A stretch of DNA of 64,000 bases from Archangium sp. GTDB taxonomy: Bacteria; Myxococcota; Myxococcia; Myxococcales; Myxococcaceae. The stretch lies in contig JAUYRZ010000060.1 of assembly GCA_030695565.1 (NCBI GenBank), positions 1 to 64,000 of the forward strand. Reading direction: 5' to 3'. The notes below the pieces were generated by a model, which saw nothing but the letters and a program-made list of their open reading frames with translations, was not told the origin of the DNA and did no database searches. The stretch's first letter is position 1. Each line of letters starts with the position of its first letter. This document shows, one piece after another, positions 34,449 through 43,894 of the stretch. Made by a program: the position numbers and the translations under genes.

Positions 34449-35285
34449 TCAGGGGACGGGAATGGGCACGGGCACGGGAGCTGCTGCGACGGGAGGCGCC
34501 ATGCGCCGCGCTGAATCGACGGCGTCGAGGTAGTTGCGCTTTCGGTCTCGCGCAGCGGCCTGTTCGTAGGCGCCCAGTGCCTGGCCCCAATCACCCCGCG
34601 CCTCCCAGGCCACGCCCAGGTCGTACCAGGCGCCATCCAGCTCGGGCTGCTGCTGGGTGAGCTGCGTGAAGTAGCCGATGGCCCCATCCCAGTTGCTCGA
34701 GAGCAACATGTTCACACCCGGGCTCAGCGGCCCACCGTCTTCGAGCGGCAGCTCCGCGTTCTGCCGGCCCGGCAACAGGGTCGCCGCGAAATTTCCTGCG
34801 ATCGACTCGGCCGAATTGCGCACCAACAGCGGCGCTTCTTCCACCCGGCCACTGCGGCGATCCCAGAACGTGAAGTCGTAGGGCTCCTGGCCATCGAGCT
34901 GCTTGACCTTGATGCGCGCCCTGAGCCGGCTGCGGGAACGGAGCCCGTTCTGGGTGAGCTCAGTGCCCACCGCGGACTCCGTCAGCAGCACCGTCATCTC
35001 GCCTTCACCACACGGCGCCGAAGGGCACACCACGTAGCCGAGCTGCTCGAGCCGCGCGCTCAGACGATCCTTCACCACGCCGTCGACCGCGATCGGCACG
35101 GGGATCTCGCCCATCACCAACCCGGTGATGACCGCGTTCTCCACCGCCTTCCCCATGTCGGTCTTCACGCTCACCGACAGCGTGCGTACGTTGCCCAGGC
35201 TCGCTTCCGGCGGCGTGGGGCGGGTGAAACGAAGAACGGGAGCACAGCCAGAGAACGCAACGAGCAGCACGAAAAGTGGTCGCAT
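34449..35285 (-). CDS. lipoprotein with C-terminal TPR-like repeat
   Basis: This 278-residue lipoprotein has the signal MRPLFVLLVAFSGCAP. The middle (about 35-180) is a beta-rich domain with a conserved-looking pair CPSAPC near 88. The C-terminal part (about 195-260) has TPR character: NWDGAIGYFTQLTQQQPELD, then AWYDLGVAWEARGDWGQAL. It ends with a Pro-Val tail. Similar lipoproteins are common in Myxococcota but functionally unassigned. It lies 17 bases downstream of the 63-residue coiled-coil gene in the same operon. Confidence 0.75.
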   Translation of the reverse strand: MRPLFVLLVAFSGCAPVLRFTRPTPPEASLGNVRTLSVSVKTDMGKAVENAVITGLVMGEIPVPIAVDGVVKDRLSARLEQLGYVVCPSAPCGEGEMTVLLTESAVGTELTQNGLRSRSRLRARIKVKQLDGQEPYDFTFWDRRSGRVEEAPLLVRNSAESIAGNFAATLLPGRQNAELPLEDGGPLSPGVNMLLSSNWDGAIGYFTQLTQQQPELDGAWYDLGVAWEARGDWGQALGAYEQAAARDRKRNYLDAVDSARRMAPPVAAAPVPVPIPVP

Positions 35286-35302
35286 CGACCCGCGACGTTA
35301 CC

Positions 35303-35494
35303 TCAGGGCGGCGCCGGTGCAGGAACAGGCGTCTTCCCGGCTTCCCGCGCGCGCAACCGCCCCATCTCCGCTTCGATCTGTCGCAGCTGCGACCGGGTGT
35401 CCTCGTGCCACTTCTGCTTTCGCGCGTCCTGCAGCACATGCCGCGCGCGCTCTGCCAACCGCTCCAGATCTGCCAACTGCCGCTCAATGGCCAT
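35303..35494 (-). CDS. small coiled-coil protein
   Basis: This 63-residue product starts at the ATG at 35494, eight bases after GAGGAG. It is a charged helix (ERQLADLERLAERARHVLQD and QLRQIEAEMGRLRAREAG) with a Pro-rich C-terminus and no Cys or membrane segment. The start overlaps the end of the secreted protein gene upstream by 11 bases, supporting co-translation. Function is unknown; an adaptor or oligomerisation role is only a guess. Confidence 0.6.
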   Translation of the reverse strand: MAIERQLADLERLAERARHVLQDARKQKWHEDTRSQLRQIEAEMGRLRAREAGKTPVPAPAPP

Positions 35495-36113
35495 GACCAC
35501 CACTCCTCATGCGCTCGATCTCCCCGTCTGTGCGGCGGTCGTCATGCAGCTGAAAACCCTGGCCCCCCCACGGCCACCAGGGGACCGGAGCCGAGGTGTA
35601 CGCCTGCAGCGTCCACACCGAGCCGGTCGAGAAACCCGCCAGCCTCGCGGGGTTGAAGGTGCTGGCCGAGGTGATCACCCCGCCCAACACGCCATTGGGC
35701 CCGGTCAGCACCTCGAGCGTGCAGCCGGCGAGCACCAGGCCCGCTTGCGGCACGTCGTTGCTCGACAAGGTGCAGGTGCCCAGGCCCGTGTACCGGCCCG
35801 AGGGCAAGTCGAAGACCGCGTAGAAGTTCTGCGAGAGCCCGGGCGGAAACAGGAAGTTGGTCAGCTCCACGCACGCCGTCGCCTTACCGATGCGGAAGAC
35901 CTGATCGTCGATCACCCGCCCGTCACTGAAGCGCGCGAACTGGCTCCACAGGCTCGCGCCCAGCTTCACGTTCACCCGAAACGGGGCCTGCGCACAGATG
36001 GCGTCATCGGGCGGGAAGGCGGGGTCTTCCACCGAGCGGAATTGGTAGGAGACCTCACCGGCCACCGCGAGGGAAGAGACCGTGATCGCAGCAAGAATGA
36101 GGGTTCGCCACAT
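35484..36113 (-). CDS. secreted protein, function unknown
   Basis: This 209-residue exported protein has a clean signal peptide (MWRTLILAAITVSSLAVAG). The mature part is a beta-rich domain with four or more Cys (CAQAPF, CVELTN, CTLSSN, GCTLEV) that could form disulfides. It has aromatic-rich sequence near the C-terminus (PVPWWPWGGQGF) and a charged tail that overlaps the next gene. It starts two bases after the stop of DUF2378 paralog 2 and follows the KAS III enzyme gene. No family is recognised. Confidence 0.7.
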   Translation of the reverse strand: MWRTLILAAITVSSLAVAGEVSYQFRSVEDPAFPPDDAICAQAPFRVNVKLGASLWSQFARFSDGRVIDDQVFRIGKATACVELTNFLFPPGLSQNFYAVFDLPSGRYTGLGTCTLSSNDVPQAGLVLAGCTLEVLTGPNGVLGGVITSASTFNPARLAGFSTGSVWTLQAYTSAPVPWWPWGGQGFQLHDDRRTDGEIERMRSGGHGH

Positions 36114-36115
36114 GG

Positions 36116-36760
36116 TCAGCTCCAGGAAATTTCGTAATCGGTGTCCAACAACCCAACGCGCCGGCCCGTCACCTTCACCTGCTTGCCTCCGATTGCCGTG
36201 AGCACCTGGAACAACACACCCTCGTGGTACGGGTGCGGCATGAAGTCGCGGCGCATCGAGAAGACGCACTGCTGCGGCGTCTTCCAGGTCACCGAGCGGG
36301 TGCCGTAGCTGACCGCCGTTTTGTAGCCAGAGGCCAGCGAGTTCATCATCCGGCGCGGGTCGCTCCCGGCCAGCATCAGCAGGGTCTTGCCCACCGCGGT
36401 GCCCAGGAAATCGTCGGTCGCCTGGCGGCCCAGTGAACGGATGCCCTTTTCCAGCGCCTCCGGCTCGGTGCCTCCGCCCAACAACTCGGCCGCCGCCCAC
36501 GCCAGCGGGAGAAAGTCGGCGATGGGGTAGTTGAAGAAGTCGACGAACTTGCGGCCCATCGCGGCGGCCTTGAACGCCTCGAGGCCCGCGGGGCCCTGGG
36601 TGCGCTGCACCGCCTGAAACAGGCCGTTGCAGAACATGCCCTTGCAGGTGTCGGTCGCGCTGGCGAGCGCGATGCGCTGCTCGAGATCGTCACCGTCGAT
36701 ACGAAGCACGGGTTCGATGGGCGAACGCGGCGTGGATGAAATCAGCTCGGGCGTGGTCAT
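36116..36760 (-). CDS. DUF2378 (TIGR02265) family protein, paralog 2
   Basis: This 214-residue family member starts at the ATG at 36760, seven bases after the KAS III stop codon. An N-terminal extension (about 25 residues) precedes the conserved LEQRIALASATDTCKGMFCN. That segment matches paralog 3 (LALCTPDDRVRGMMINEV) better than paralogs 1 and 4. The core (GRKFVDFFNYPIADFLPLAW) and the C-terminal YEISW motif are clear. It sits inside the KAS III operon, which suggests a role linked to that pathway. No catalytic residues are known for the family. Confidence 0.87.
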   Translation of the reverse strand: MTTPELISSTPRSPIEPVLRIDGDDLEQRIALASATDTCKGMFCNGLFQAVQRTQGPAGLEAFKAAAMGRKFVDFFNYPIADFLPLAWAAAELLGGGTEPEALEKGIRSLGRQATDDFLGTAVGKTLLMLAGSDPRRMMNSLASGYKTAVSYGTRSVTWKTPQQCVFSMRRDFMPHPYHEGVLFQVLTAIGGKQVKVTGRRVGLLDTDYEISWS

Positions 36761-36767
36761 GGGGCTT

Positions 36768-37862
36768 TCAAGTGAAGAGGAGCTGCGCACCTGCGTGAAC
36801 GTTGGCTCCGACCGCGGCAAGCATCACCAACTGCTCACCACCCAGCTTCACGGTGCCCGCCTCGAGATCTTCCGAGAAGAGCACCAGCATTCCCGCGGCG
36901 GAGGTGTTGCCATACCGATCGACGTTCATCGCCACGCGGTCGGCGGGGAGCTCTGCTCGCTGCACGAAGTGCTCGAGCACCCGGCGGTTGGGTTGGTGAA
37001 AGTAGAAACGCTGCACATCGGCCGGGGTGAAGGGCGTGTTCGCCAGCACCTCGGTGACCACCTGGCCCATCACCCGCGGGTAGTCGCGCGCCACCAGCGG
37101 CCCGTTGACGATGAAGGCCAGCTCGGCGTCACTCGCGCGGTGCTGGTGCATGTGCTTGAGCGCGCCACCACCGCGGCGGAAGACGAGCTCTTCGTGAGCG
37201 TTCATCGACATCGACGAGATGATCCGCCCCGCCTGCCCATCGTCGCCGCGCAGCACCATCGCCCCCGCCCCATCACCAAAGACATACATCGAGAGAAACC
37301 CCGAGAAGCCTTTCTCACCCGGCACCGGCTGCAGCTCGGCTGTGTACGTGTTGCGATTGACCAGCGGCGAAGTGAAGGCAGACGCCACCACCAGCACGGT
37401 CTTGAGCGCACCCGACTCGAGCATCTTGCGCGCGAAGTCGATGATGTAGGGCGTGCCACCGCAGCCGTCGTCGATCACCATCGCGTACGCGTCGCGCCGC
37501 ATGCCCAGCCGCCCGTGCAGCGCCATCGCGTCGTGCGAGAAGTTGAGCTCGTCGGGCGTGCAGGTCACCAGCAGCAGCGCGTCGACCGAGCTGGCCGAGA
37601 CGTCGGCCATGGTGAGCGCCTTGCGCACCGCCACCTCGCACATGTCCGTGTTGGTGATGGGGTAGAGCCCTTCACCTTCCGGCGGCGCAATGGCGATGCC
37701 GGTCTCGGTATCGAAGTCCCACAAGAAGCGGCGCTCGCGAATGCCGGTCTTTTCCAAGATGCGCTCCGCCGACCAACCGGGGATCGCCTTCGCGATGCGC
37801 TCGTTGCTCACCACGCGCTGCGGAACGAAATGACCGACTCCAATGACCCTTGCATTCGCCAC
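36768..37862 (-). CDS. 3-oxoacyl-ACP synthase III-like (KAS III/FabH family)
   Basis: This 364-residue thiolase-fold condensing enzyme keeps the catalytic Cys (IDDGCGGTPYI, about 134), His (FYFHQPNRRVL) and Asn (DRYGNTSAAGM). The gatekeeper region FGDGAGAMVL is also present. It should condense an acyl-CoA starter with malonyl-ACP or a similar partner. Length and divergence suggest a specialised, not housekeeping, FabH. GGAGG is seven bases before the GTG start. It heads a tight operon with DUF2378, a secreted protein, a coiled coil and a lipoprotein, and it is preceded by a sigma-54-like promoter. Confidence 0.88.
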   Translation of the reverse strand: MANARVIGVGHFVPQRVVSNERIAKAIPGWSAERILEKTGIRERRFLWDFDTETGIAIAPPEGEGLYPITNTDMCEVAVRKALTMADVSASSVDALLLVTCTPDELNFSHDAMALHGRLGMRRDAYAMVIDDGCGGTPYIIDFARKMLESGALKTVLVVASAFTSPLVNRNTYTAELQPVPGEKGFSGFLSMYVFGDGAGAMVLRGDDGQAGRIISSMSMNAHEELVFRRGGGALKHMHQHRASDAELAFIVNGPLVARDYPRVMGQVVTEVLANTPFTPADVQRFYFHQPNRRVLEHFVQRAELPADRVAMNVDRYGNTSAAGMLVLFSEDLEAGTVKLGGEQLVMLAAVGANVHAGAQLLFT

Positions 37863-37886
37863 GTACGGCCTCCGGTGGGATCCCTA

Positions 37887-37903
37887 AAGCAGGGGACGGA
37901 CCA
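37887..37903 (-). promoter_or_regulatory. sigma-54 (-24/-12) promoter before KAS III operon
   Basis: On the minus strand the sequence reads TGGTCCGTCCCCTGCTT, with GG and GC separated by exactly 10 bases as RpoN promoters require. It ends about 25 bases before the GTG. The divergent neighbour is a sigma-54 enhancer-binding protein. The -24 block departs from TGGCAC, so strength is uncertain. Confidence 0.5.
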
Positions 37904-37945
37904 ACCCCCAACCCTTCGAAATCAGGCACGGAAACCGTCAGTGAC

Positions 37946-37973
37946 GATTCATTCTTGAATCACGGGTGAATCA
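37946..37973. promoter_or_regulatory. putative enhancer/operator with three GATTCA half-sites
   Basis: GATTCA (37946-37951) and TGAATC (37956-37961) form a perfect dyad with a 4-base spacer. A second TGAATC (37967-37972) lies exactly 11 bases, one helical turn, after the first. The cluster is about 45-70 bases upstream of the sigma-54-like promoter and 28-55 bases before the activator gene. Confidence 0.5.
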
Positions 37974-38000
37974 TTTCGGCGGATACAGGATGCTTCAAAA

Positions 38001-39788
38001 ATGGCGCATCAGCTCCTCGAACGAACTAACCGAAGACCCTTCCACGTTCGAGTGGTGACCGAGCCAGCGATCACCCGCTGCTGGTCGGTGAACCTGAGCC
38101 TCACTGGAATCGGCCTCATCGGCAGCCCCCGGCAAGACGAAGGGCCGCGCGAAGGACAGGCGCTGGAGCTCGAGGTGATGCTGCCCACCGAAGCGGTGCC
38201 GCTGCGAGCGCGCGGTGAAGTGCGCTGGCGCCACGACGCAGTGTCGCGCAACGAACACGCCGCGACCGCGTTCGGCGTGGTGTTCACCGGCTTCGAAGAC
38301 GACGGCAAGGTGCGGCTCGCGCGCTACCTGGAGGGCCCTCCGGTTCGGGTGGCCGTGGCCTACGCCGATGCCGACACGCGCAAGCTGTTCGAAGCGGCGC
38401 TCTCCGATGTGGTGCAGCTGGAGTTCGGCCAGGAGAACCCGGAGGTCGAAGCGATCCTCGCGCGCGGCGACGTCTCTGCCCTGGCGGTGTGCGGTGACGA
38501 TGAAGTGCAGGCGATGTTGCTGGTGCAGTTGGCCGCCGCGGTGACGGAAGACAACCTCACCTTCGAGGGCAAACCGCGCGATCTCGCCGCCCGCATCGTC
38601 TACTGCGCACGAGGTGAGCCGGTGCACCTGGCCGCGCTCTTCAACGAGAAGAAGCTGTACCGCTCGGTCGCCCTGCCACTGACCGATGAGGCGCTGCGTG
38701 ACGCGGTGATGGATGCCTGCGGTGAACACGCCATGCGCGTGGAGCAGGAGCGCATGTCGCAGGAGCTCGAGCGCAACCTGCAACGTGAACGCGCGCTGCG
38801 AGCCGGTCCGGTGGCGCTCCCGGTGGAAGCGGGCCCGGGGTTTCAGAGCGCACGCATGAAGGCGGTGCTCGAGCAGGTGCGCACGGTGGCGCCGTACAAG
38901 GTGTCGGTGTTGCTGCAGGGCGATACGGGCACCGGCAAAGAGGTGCTCTCGCGCATCGTGCACCGCATGTCGGATCGGCGAGACGGCCCGTTCGTGGTGC
39001 AAGACTGCGGCACGCTCACCGAGACGCTGCTGGAGAGCGAGCTCTTCGGCCACGTGCGCGGCGCGTTCACCGGCGCGGTGTCTGATCACCCCGGCCTCTT
39101 CGTGCTGGCCGACGGCGGCACGGTGTTCCTCGACGAGATCGAAAACACCACGCCGTCGCTTCAGGCGAAGTTGTTGCGGGTACTGGAGACTGGCGAAGTG
39201 CGCGCGGTCGGAGGCACCCTGACCCGGCGCGTCGACGTGCGCCTGGTCACCGCCAGCAACCGCGACCTCTCGGCCGACGTGAAGACCGGGCGGTTTCGTT
39301 CAGATCTCTTTTTCCGCTTGAACACCTTCACCATCGAGGTGCCTCCCCTCAAGGAGCGCAGCGAAGACGTGGTGGCGCTCTCGCGCTACTTCGTGGACTT
39401 CTTCAATCACCAGCATCGCAAGGGCGTGATGGGGCTCTCGGTGGCCACCGAGCGCGCGCTGCTAGCGGCGCCCTGGCCCGGAAACGTGCGCGAGCTGCGC
39501 AACGTGATCGAACGCGCGGTGCTGCTGTGCCCCACTGGTGCGTTGATCGAACCCGCCCAGCTGCCCCCGGCCTACCGCGCGCCGAACGGCGAGATCTCCA
39601 CCTCGTTGAGCTCACGCCTCGAACAGACCGAGAAGGAGACGCTGCGAGAAGCCCTCGCTCGCCACGGCGGCATCGCGAGAAGGGCCGCTCTCGAGCTGGG
39701 CATGAACCCGGTGACCTTCGCGCGTCGCGCGAGGAAGCTGAAAGTCGAACTCGGAACTCCCTCTCCCTTTGGGAGAGGGTCGGGGTGA
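38001..39788 (+). CDS. PilZ-type sigma-54 enhancer-binding protein
   Basis: This 595-residue transcription activator has a PilZ-like domain at about 8-112 ([12 protein letters not shown], then [11 protein letters not shown] and AFGVVFTGF), suggesting c-di-GMP input. A receiver-like domain (113-240) lacks a clear phosphoacceptor Asp. The AAA+ domain (280-515) has Walker A GDTGTGKE, the sigma-54 contact GAFTGA and Walker [13 protein letters not shown] Fis-type helix-turn-helix (about 550-588) has [21 protein letters not shown]. The last ten residues are encoded by a family-1 repeat. It is divergent from the KAS III operon, its likely target. Confidence 0.9.
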   Translation: MAHQLLERTNRRPFHVRVVTEPAITRCWSVNLSLTGIGLIGSPRQDEGPREGQALELEVMLPTEAVPLRARGEVRWRHDAVSRNEHAATAFGVVFTGFEDDGKVRLARYLEGPPVRVAVAYADADTRKLFEAALSDVVQLEFGQENPEVEAILARGDVSALAVCGDDEVQAMLLVQLAAAVTEDNLTFEGKPRDLAARIVYCARGEPVHLAALFNEKKLYRSVALPLTDEALRDAVMDACGEHAMRVEQERMSQELERNLQRERALRAGPVALPVEAGPGFQSARMKAVLEQVRTVAPYKVSVLLQGDTGTGKEVLSRIVHRMSDRRDGPFVVQDCGTLTETLLESELFGHVRGAFTGAVSDHPGLFVLADGGTVFLDEIENTTPSLQAKLLRVLETGEVRAVGGTLTRRVDVRLVTASNRDLSADVKTGRFRSDLFFRLNTFTIEVPPLKERSEDVVALSRYFVDFFNHQHRKGVMGLSVATERALLAAPWPGNVRELRNVIERAVLLCPTGALIEPAQLPPAYRAPNGEISTSLSSRLEQTEKETLREALARHGGIARRAALELGMNPVTFARRARKLKVELGTPSPFGRGSG

Positions 39789-39789
39789 A
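39757..39789. repeat. family-1 palindromic repeat, copy D, forms CDS end
   Basis: CCCTCTCCC-TTT-GGGAGAGGG followed by GTCGGGGTGAAGG. It supplies the final codons and stop of the sigma-54 activator (residues PSPFGRGSG). The stem may terminate that transcript. Confidence 0.8.
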
Positions 39790-39804
39790 GGCTATTCTTT
39801 GCCC

Positions 39805-40494
39805 ATGGCATCGAAACAAGGTCCCCTGCAGTTCGTCGGTCCCGTGCTGATACTCGGAGGCATCGTCGTCGCCCTCATCGCCAGCTTCTTCCTCTCAGGC
39901 GAAGACCACCTCCCGGGGCGCTTCTACATCGAGCGTCAGGCGTACTGGAACGGCGGCACCTACTACATGAAGTACACCTGGCTCACGGTGCTCTTCACGT
40001 TGCTCGACGTGGTCATCATTCCGATGCTCGTCTTCATTGGTCTTGGCGAACTGCTGCGAAACCGCGACGCCGACTCGACGCCGCCGCTCGATTGGGACGC
40101 CACACAGCTGGCGCGGAGGCTGAAGGCGGTTGCGTTCGTGCTGATCGCCTCGGTGTTGTGGCTCGCGTACACGGGCGCTGCCGTCGTGGCCCCTCAGCTG
40201 CTCAAGCCGGCCGGGTTCTTCGCCGTGCTTCTCCTGCTCTTCGTGCCCATCATTCCCGGGGTGATCATCGCGTTCATCTTCGAAGCGCTGGTGGCGCCGC
40301 GCTACGTCGAAGGGCAACTCGAATCGATGCAGATCGTCGTCGACAAGAACGTCTCGACCGCGCACGTGGTGGTGTCGGGAGAAACGTTCGAGACACCAGC
40401 CGCTTCGGTCGCCCACCTGGCGCAAGGCGCGCGGGTCGGTCTCCTCACCAGCGGGTTCTTCAACACCGTGTTGCGCATCGAGCGGCGCGGCTGA
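39805..40494 (+). CDS. multi-pass membrane protein, function unknown
   Basis: This 229-residue protein has four membrane helices (about 8-30, 55-80, 105-130, 140-165), a short periplasmic loop containing GRFYIERQAYWNGGTYYMKY, and a soluble C-terminal domain of about 55 residues (VDKNVSTAHVVVSGETFETP). The ATG at 39805 follows the repeat; no strong ribosome site is visible. No family is recognised. It lies 16 bases after the sigma-54 activator gene but probably belongs to a separate unit because the repeat hairpin intervenes. Confidence 0.7.
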   Translation: MASKQGPLQFVGPVLILGGIVVALIASFFLSGEDHLPGRFYIERQAYWNGGTYYMKYTWLTVLFTLLDVVIIPMLVFIGLGELLRNRDADSTPPLDWDATQLARRLKAVAFVLIASVLWLAYTGAAVVAPQLLKPAGFFAVLLLLFVPIIPGVIIAFIFEALVAPRYVEGQLESMQIVVDKNVSTAHVVVSGETFETPAASVAHLAQGARVGLLTSGFFNTVLRIERRG

Positions 40495-40537
40495 ACGCGC
40501 AAATTGCGCTGGAACCCGGTTTGCAACCATCCGACCC

Positions 40538-41044
40538 ATGACTTCAGAGCAGAGCCTGTTCGAAAAGCTGGGCCGCGAGCTGTATCAAACGGAAACCTCG
40601 GCGGTGGTGCACAGCCGCCGCGAAGCCGCCCGCCTTCCCGACACACCTGTGGCTGCAGCGTTGTTGCAGGTCGCCGAACACGCGGAGCTGCGGCTGGCCA
40701 ACCTGCCCGGCGCCATCCAACAACGGCCCGAGCTGGCCATCGGCAAGAGCGCAGGGCGATTCCTCTCGGCGATGCGACAGCTGGTGATCGACCGGCTGGT
40801 CGATCGCGAACGCTCCTTCCGCGGCACGCTGCTGGGGATGCACCATGGGATCGACCTGGTGCGGCTGATCCTCTCCCTGGCCACCGAGCAGGGCGAGACC
40901 GAGTTGGCAGGCTGGTGCAGGAGCTGGCTGGAGACGCGCGTGCCGCTGGTCGAACAGGCGACGGCGCAGCTCGAGTGGTTTGCCCGCCACCCGCGTGAAG
41001 CGATCGAGTCGGGCCGTTCGACGCTGGCGCTCCATCACGATTGA
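40538..41044 (+). CDS. helical protein, function unknown
   Basis: This 168-residue protein is predicted to be an all-alpha bundle without signal or membrane helices. Conserved-looking His and Glu residues (EHAELRLANLPGA, GMHHGIDLVRLI, EQGETELAGWC) recall ferritin-like or DUF892-like bundles. The spacing is not sufficient to assign metal binding. It is co-directional with the membrane protein at 39805, 43 bases downstream, and convergent with the next gene (end at 41048). I would call it hypothetical. Confidence 0.65.
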   Translation: MTSEQSLFEKLGRELYQTETSAVVHSRREAARLPDTPVAAALLQVAEHAELRLANLPGAIQQRPELAIGKSAGRFLSAMRQLVIDRLVDRERSFRGTLLGMHHGIDLVRLILSLATEQGETELAGWCRSWLETRVPLVEQATAQLEWFARHPREAIESGRSTLALHHD

Positions 41045-41047
41045 CGT

Positions 41048-41533
41048 TCAGTCCCAGGGGTTGAACTGACCGTCACCTGCGACCCAGAAACGAACCTGCG
41101 GGGGAAGTTCGCCCTGCCCCTGAAAGACGCCTGAGCTGACCATCCTCCACGGCGCACCGCACATCGAGTCTGCGACCTCGCGCGAGATGAGCAGGTGGCC
41201 CGACACCGGAGCACTCGCGCGCAGCTCACCGCCCTTCACGCACAAGACGGAGAGCACCGCGGCACACGGCGTGTCCACGACCGAGCCCACCTTCGCGACG
41301 AACTTCTCCTGGCTGAGCAGGGTCGAGGTCAGGCCGCGGCAGGGGCCGCTGCGCTTCGGTACCGGCGCCGGCTTCGGTGGTGGTGGCAGCGGAGCAGCGC
41401 TCTCTTCGTGGACCCACGCGTCGAGTTCTTCGGGATCCTGACTCAGGAACCAGACGCCCAGCATCACCACCACGAACGCCCCGCCGGCCCACAAGATGAT
41501 CCTGCGCTGATTCACCTCATCAGCGTGGCACAC
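41048..41533 (-). CDS. membrane-anchored periplasmic protein, unknown
   Basis: This 161-residue product has a single N-terminal membrane anchor (about 9-30: RIILWAGGAFVVVMLGVWFL), then a Pro-rich spacer (APLPPPPKPAPVPKR) and a periplasmic domain with five Cys (PCRGL, PCAAVLSVLC, SMCGAP) probably forming disulfides. The start is a GTG at 41533; a later GTG at 41515 is possible. It is divergent from fumarase. No family is recognised. Confidence 0.65.
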   Translation of the reverse strand: MCHADEVNQRRIILWAGGAFVVVMLGVWFLSQDPEELDAWVHEESAAPLPPPPKPAPVPKRSGPCRGLTSTLLSQEKFVAKVGSVVDTPCAAVLSVLCVKGGELRASAPVSGHLLISREVADSMCGAPWRMVSSGVFQGQGELPPQVRFWVAGDGQFNPWD

Positions 41534-41586
41534 GGGCTGCGCGTTCGAGGAGGAGAAGAGGCCCGCTCTTGCGATAGAAGCGGCGC

Positions 41587-43215
<1,629 letters not shown>

Positions 43216-43217
43216 AT

Positions 43218-43270
43218 CCCCTCTCCCTTCGGGCCCTTCGGGAGAGGGTCAGGGTGGGTCAGGGTGAGGG
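43218..43270. repeat. family-1 palindromic repeat, copy E
   Basis: CCCTCTCCC and GGGAGAGGG arms surround TTCGGGCCCTTC, followed by two GGGTCAGGGTG-type units. It fills the gap between the convergent fumarase and DUF2378 genes and probably doubles as a terminator. Confidence 0.75.
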
Positions 43271-43272
43271 CC

Positions 43273-43884
43273 TCACGACTGAGGCTTCGTCGCCCCGTCG
43301 TCCCACGAGATCTCATACTCGGCCGAGTCGAGGCCGAGCGGCCGAGCGACGACCTGTGCCGAATGCCCCACGGCCCGCAGCACCGCGAGCATCACGCCCA
43401 CGTGGTACGCGGCCGGTTGCATGTCTTTGCTCATGCGCATCAAGCCCGAGCGCGGGCCTTTCGGCTCGTACTCCCGTGAGCCGTACGTCACGACGGATCG
43501 GTAGCCGACGCTTGCGCCCTTCAAGATCTGCGTCGGCCCCGCCAGCGCGACCACGCTGAAGAGCATTCTTCCCGCGGGCGTCCGCGAGAACGCGTCGACC
43601 GTCGCGCCACCACAGGCCTGCAGCGCCTCGACGTGCCCGCCGTACGTCTTCTCGAGCAGATCCGCGCTCCGGTACATCAGCCGCATGAAGTCGCTGATCG
43701 GGTACGAGACGAGATCGCGGTGACGCACGCCTTCCGGCAGCACCTTTGCCGCTTCAGCGCGGGCCTCGGCACCGGCCTTCTGCTCGACCAGCTTGAGCAC
43801 CTCGTTGATCATCATGCCGCGCACGCGATCATCCGGCGTGCAGAGGGCGAGGCGAGACGACAACTCTTGCGGATCGGTGGGCAT
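43273..43884 (-). CDS. DUF2378 (TIGR02265) family protein, paralog 3
   Basis: This 203-residue member has the N-terminal SRLALCTPDDRVRGMMINEV and core RHRDLVSYPISDFMRLMY related to paralog 2. It ends with the YEISW motif plus a short tail. It is downstream of, and co-directional with, a PLP decarboxylase gene (10-base gap), so it may be part of that unit. No signal peptide or catalytic residue is visible. Its role is unknown as for all members of the family. Confidence 0.87.
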   Translation of the reverse strand: MPTDPQELSSRLALCTPDDRVRGMMINEVLKLVEQKAGAEARAEAAKVLPEGVRHRDLVSYPISDFMRLMYRSADLLEKTYGGHVEALQACGGATVDAFSRTPAGRMLFSVVALAGPTQILKGASVGYRSVVTYGSREYEPKGPRSGLMRMSKDMQPAAYHVGVMLAVLRAVGHSAQVVARPLGLDSAEYEISWDDGATKPQS

Positions 43885-43894
43885 GGCGACCCTT

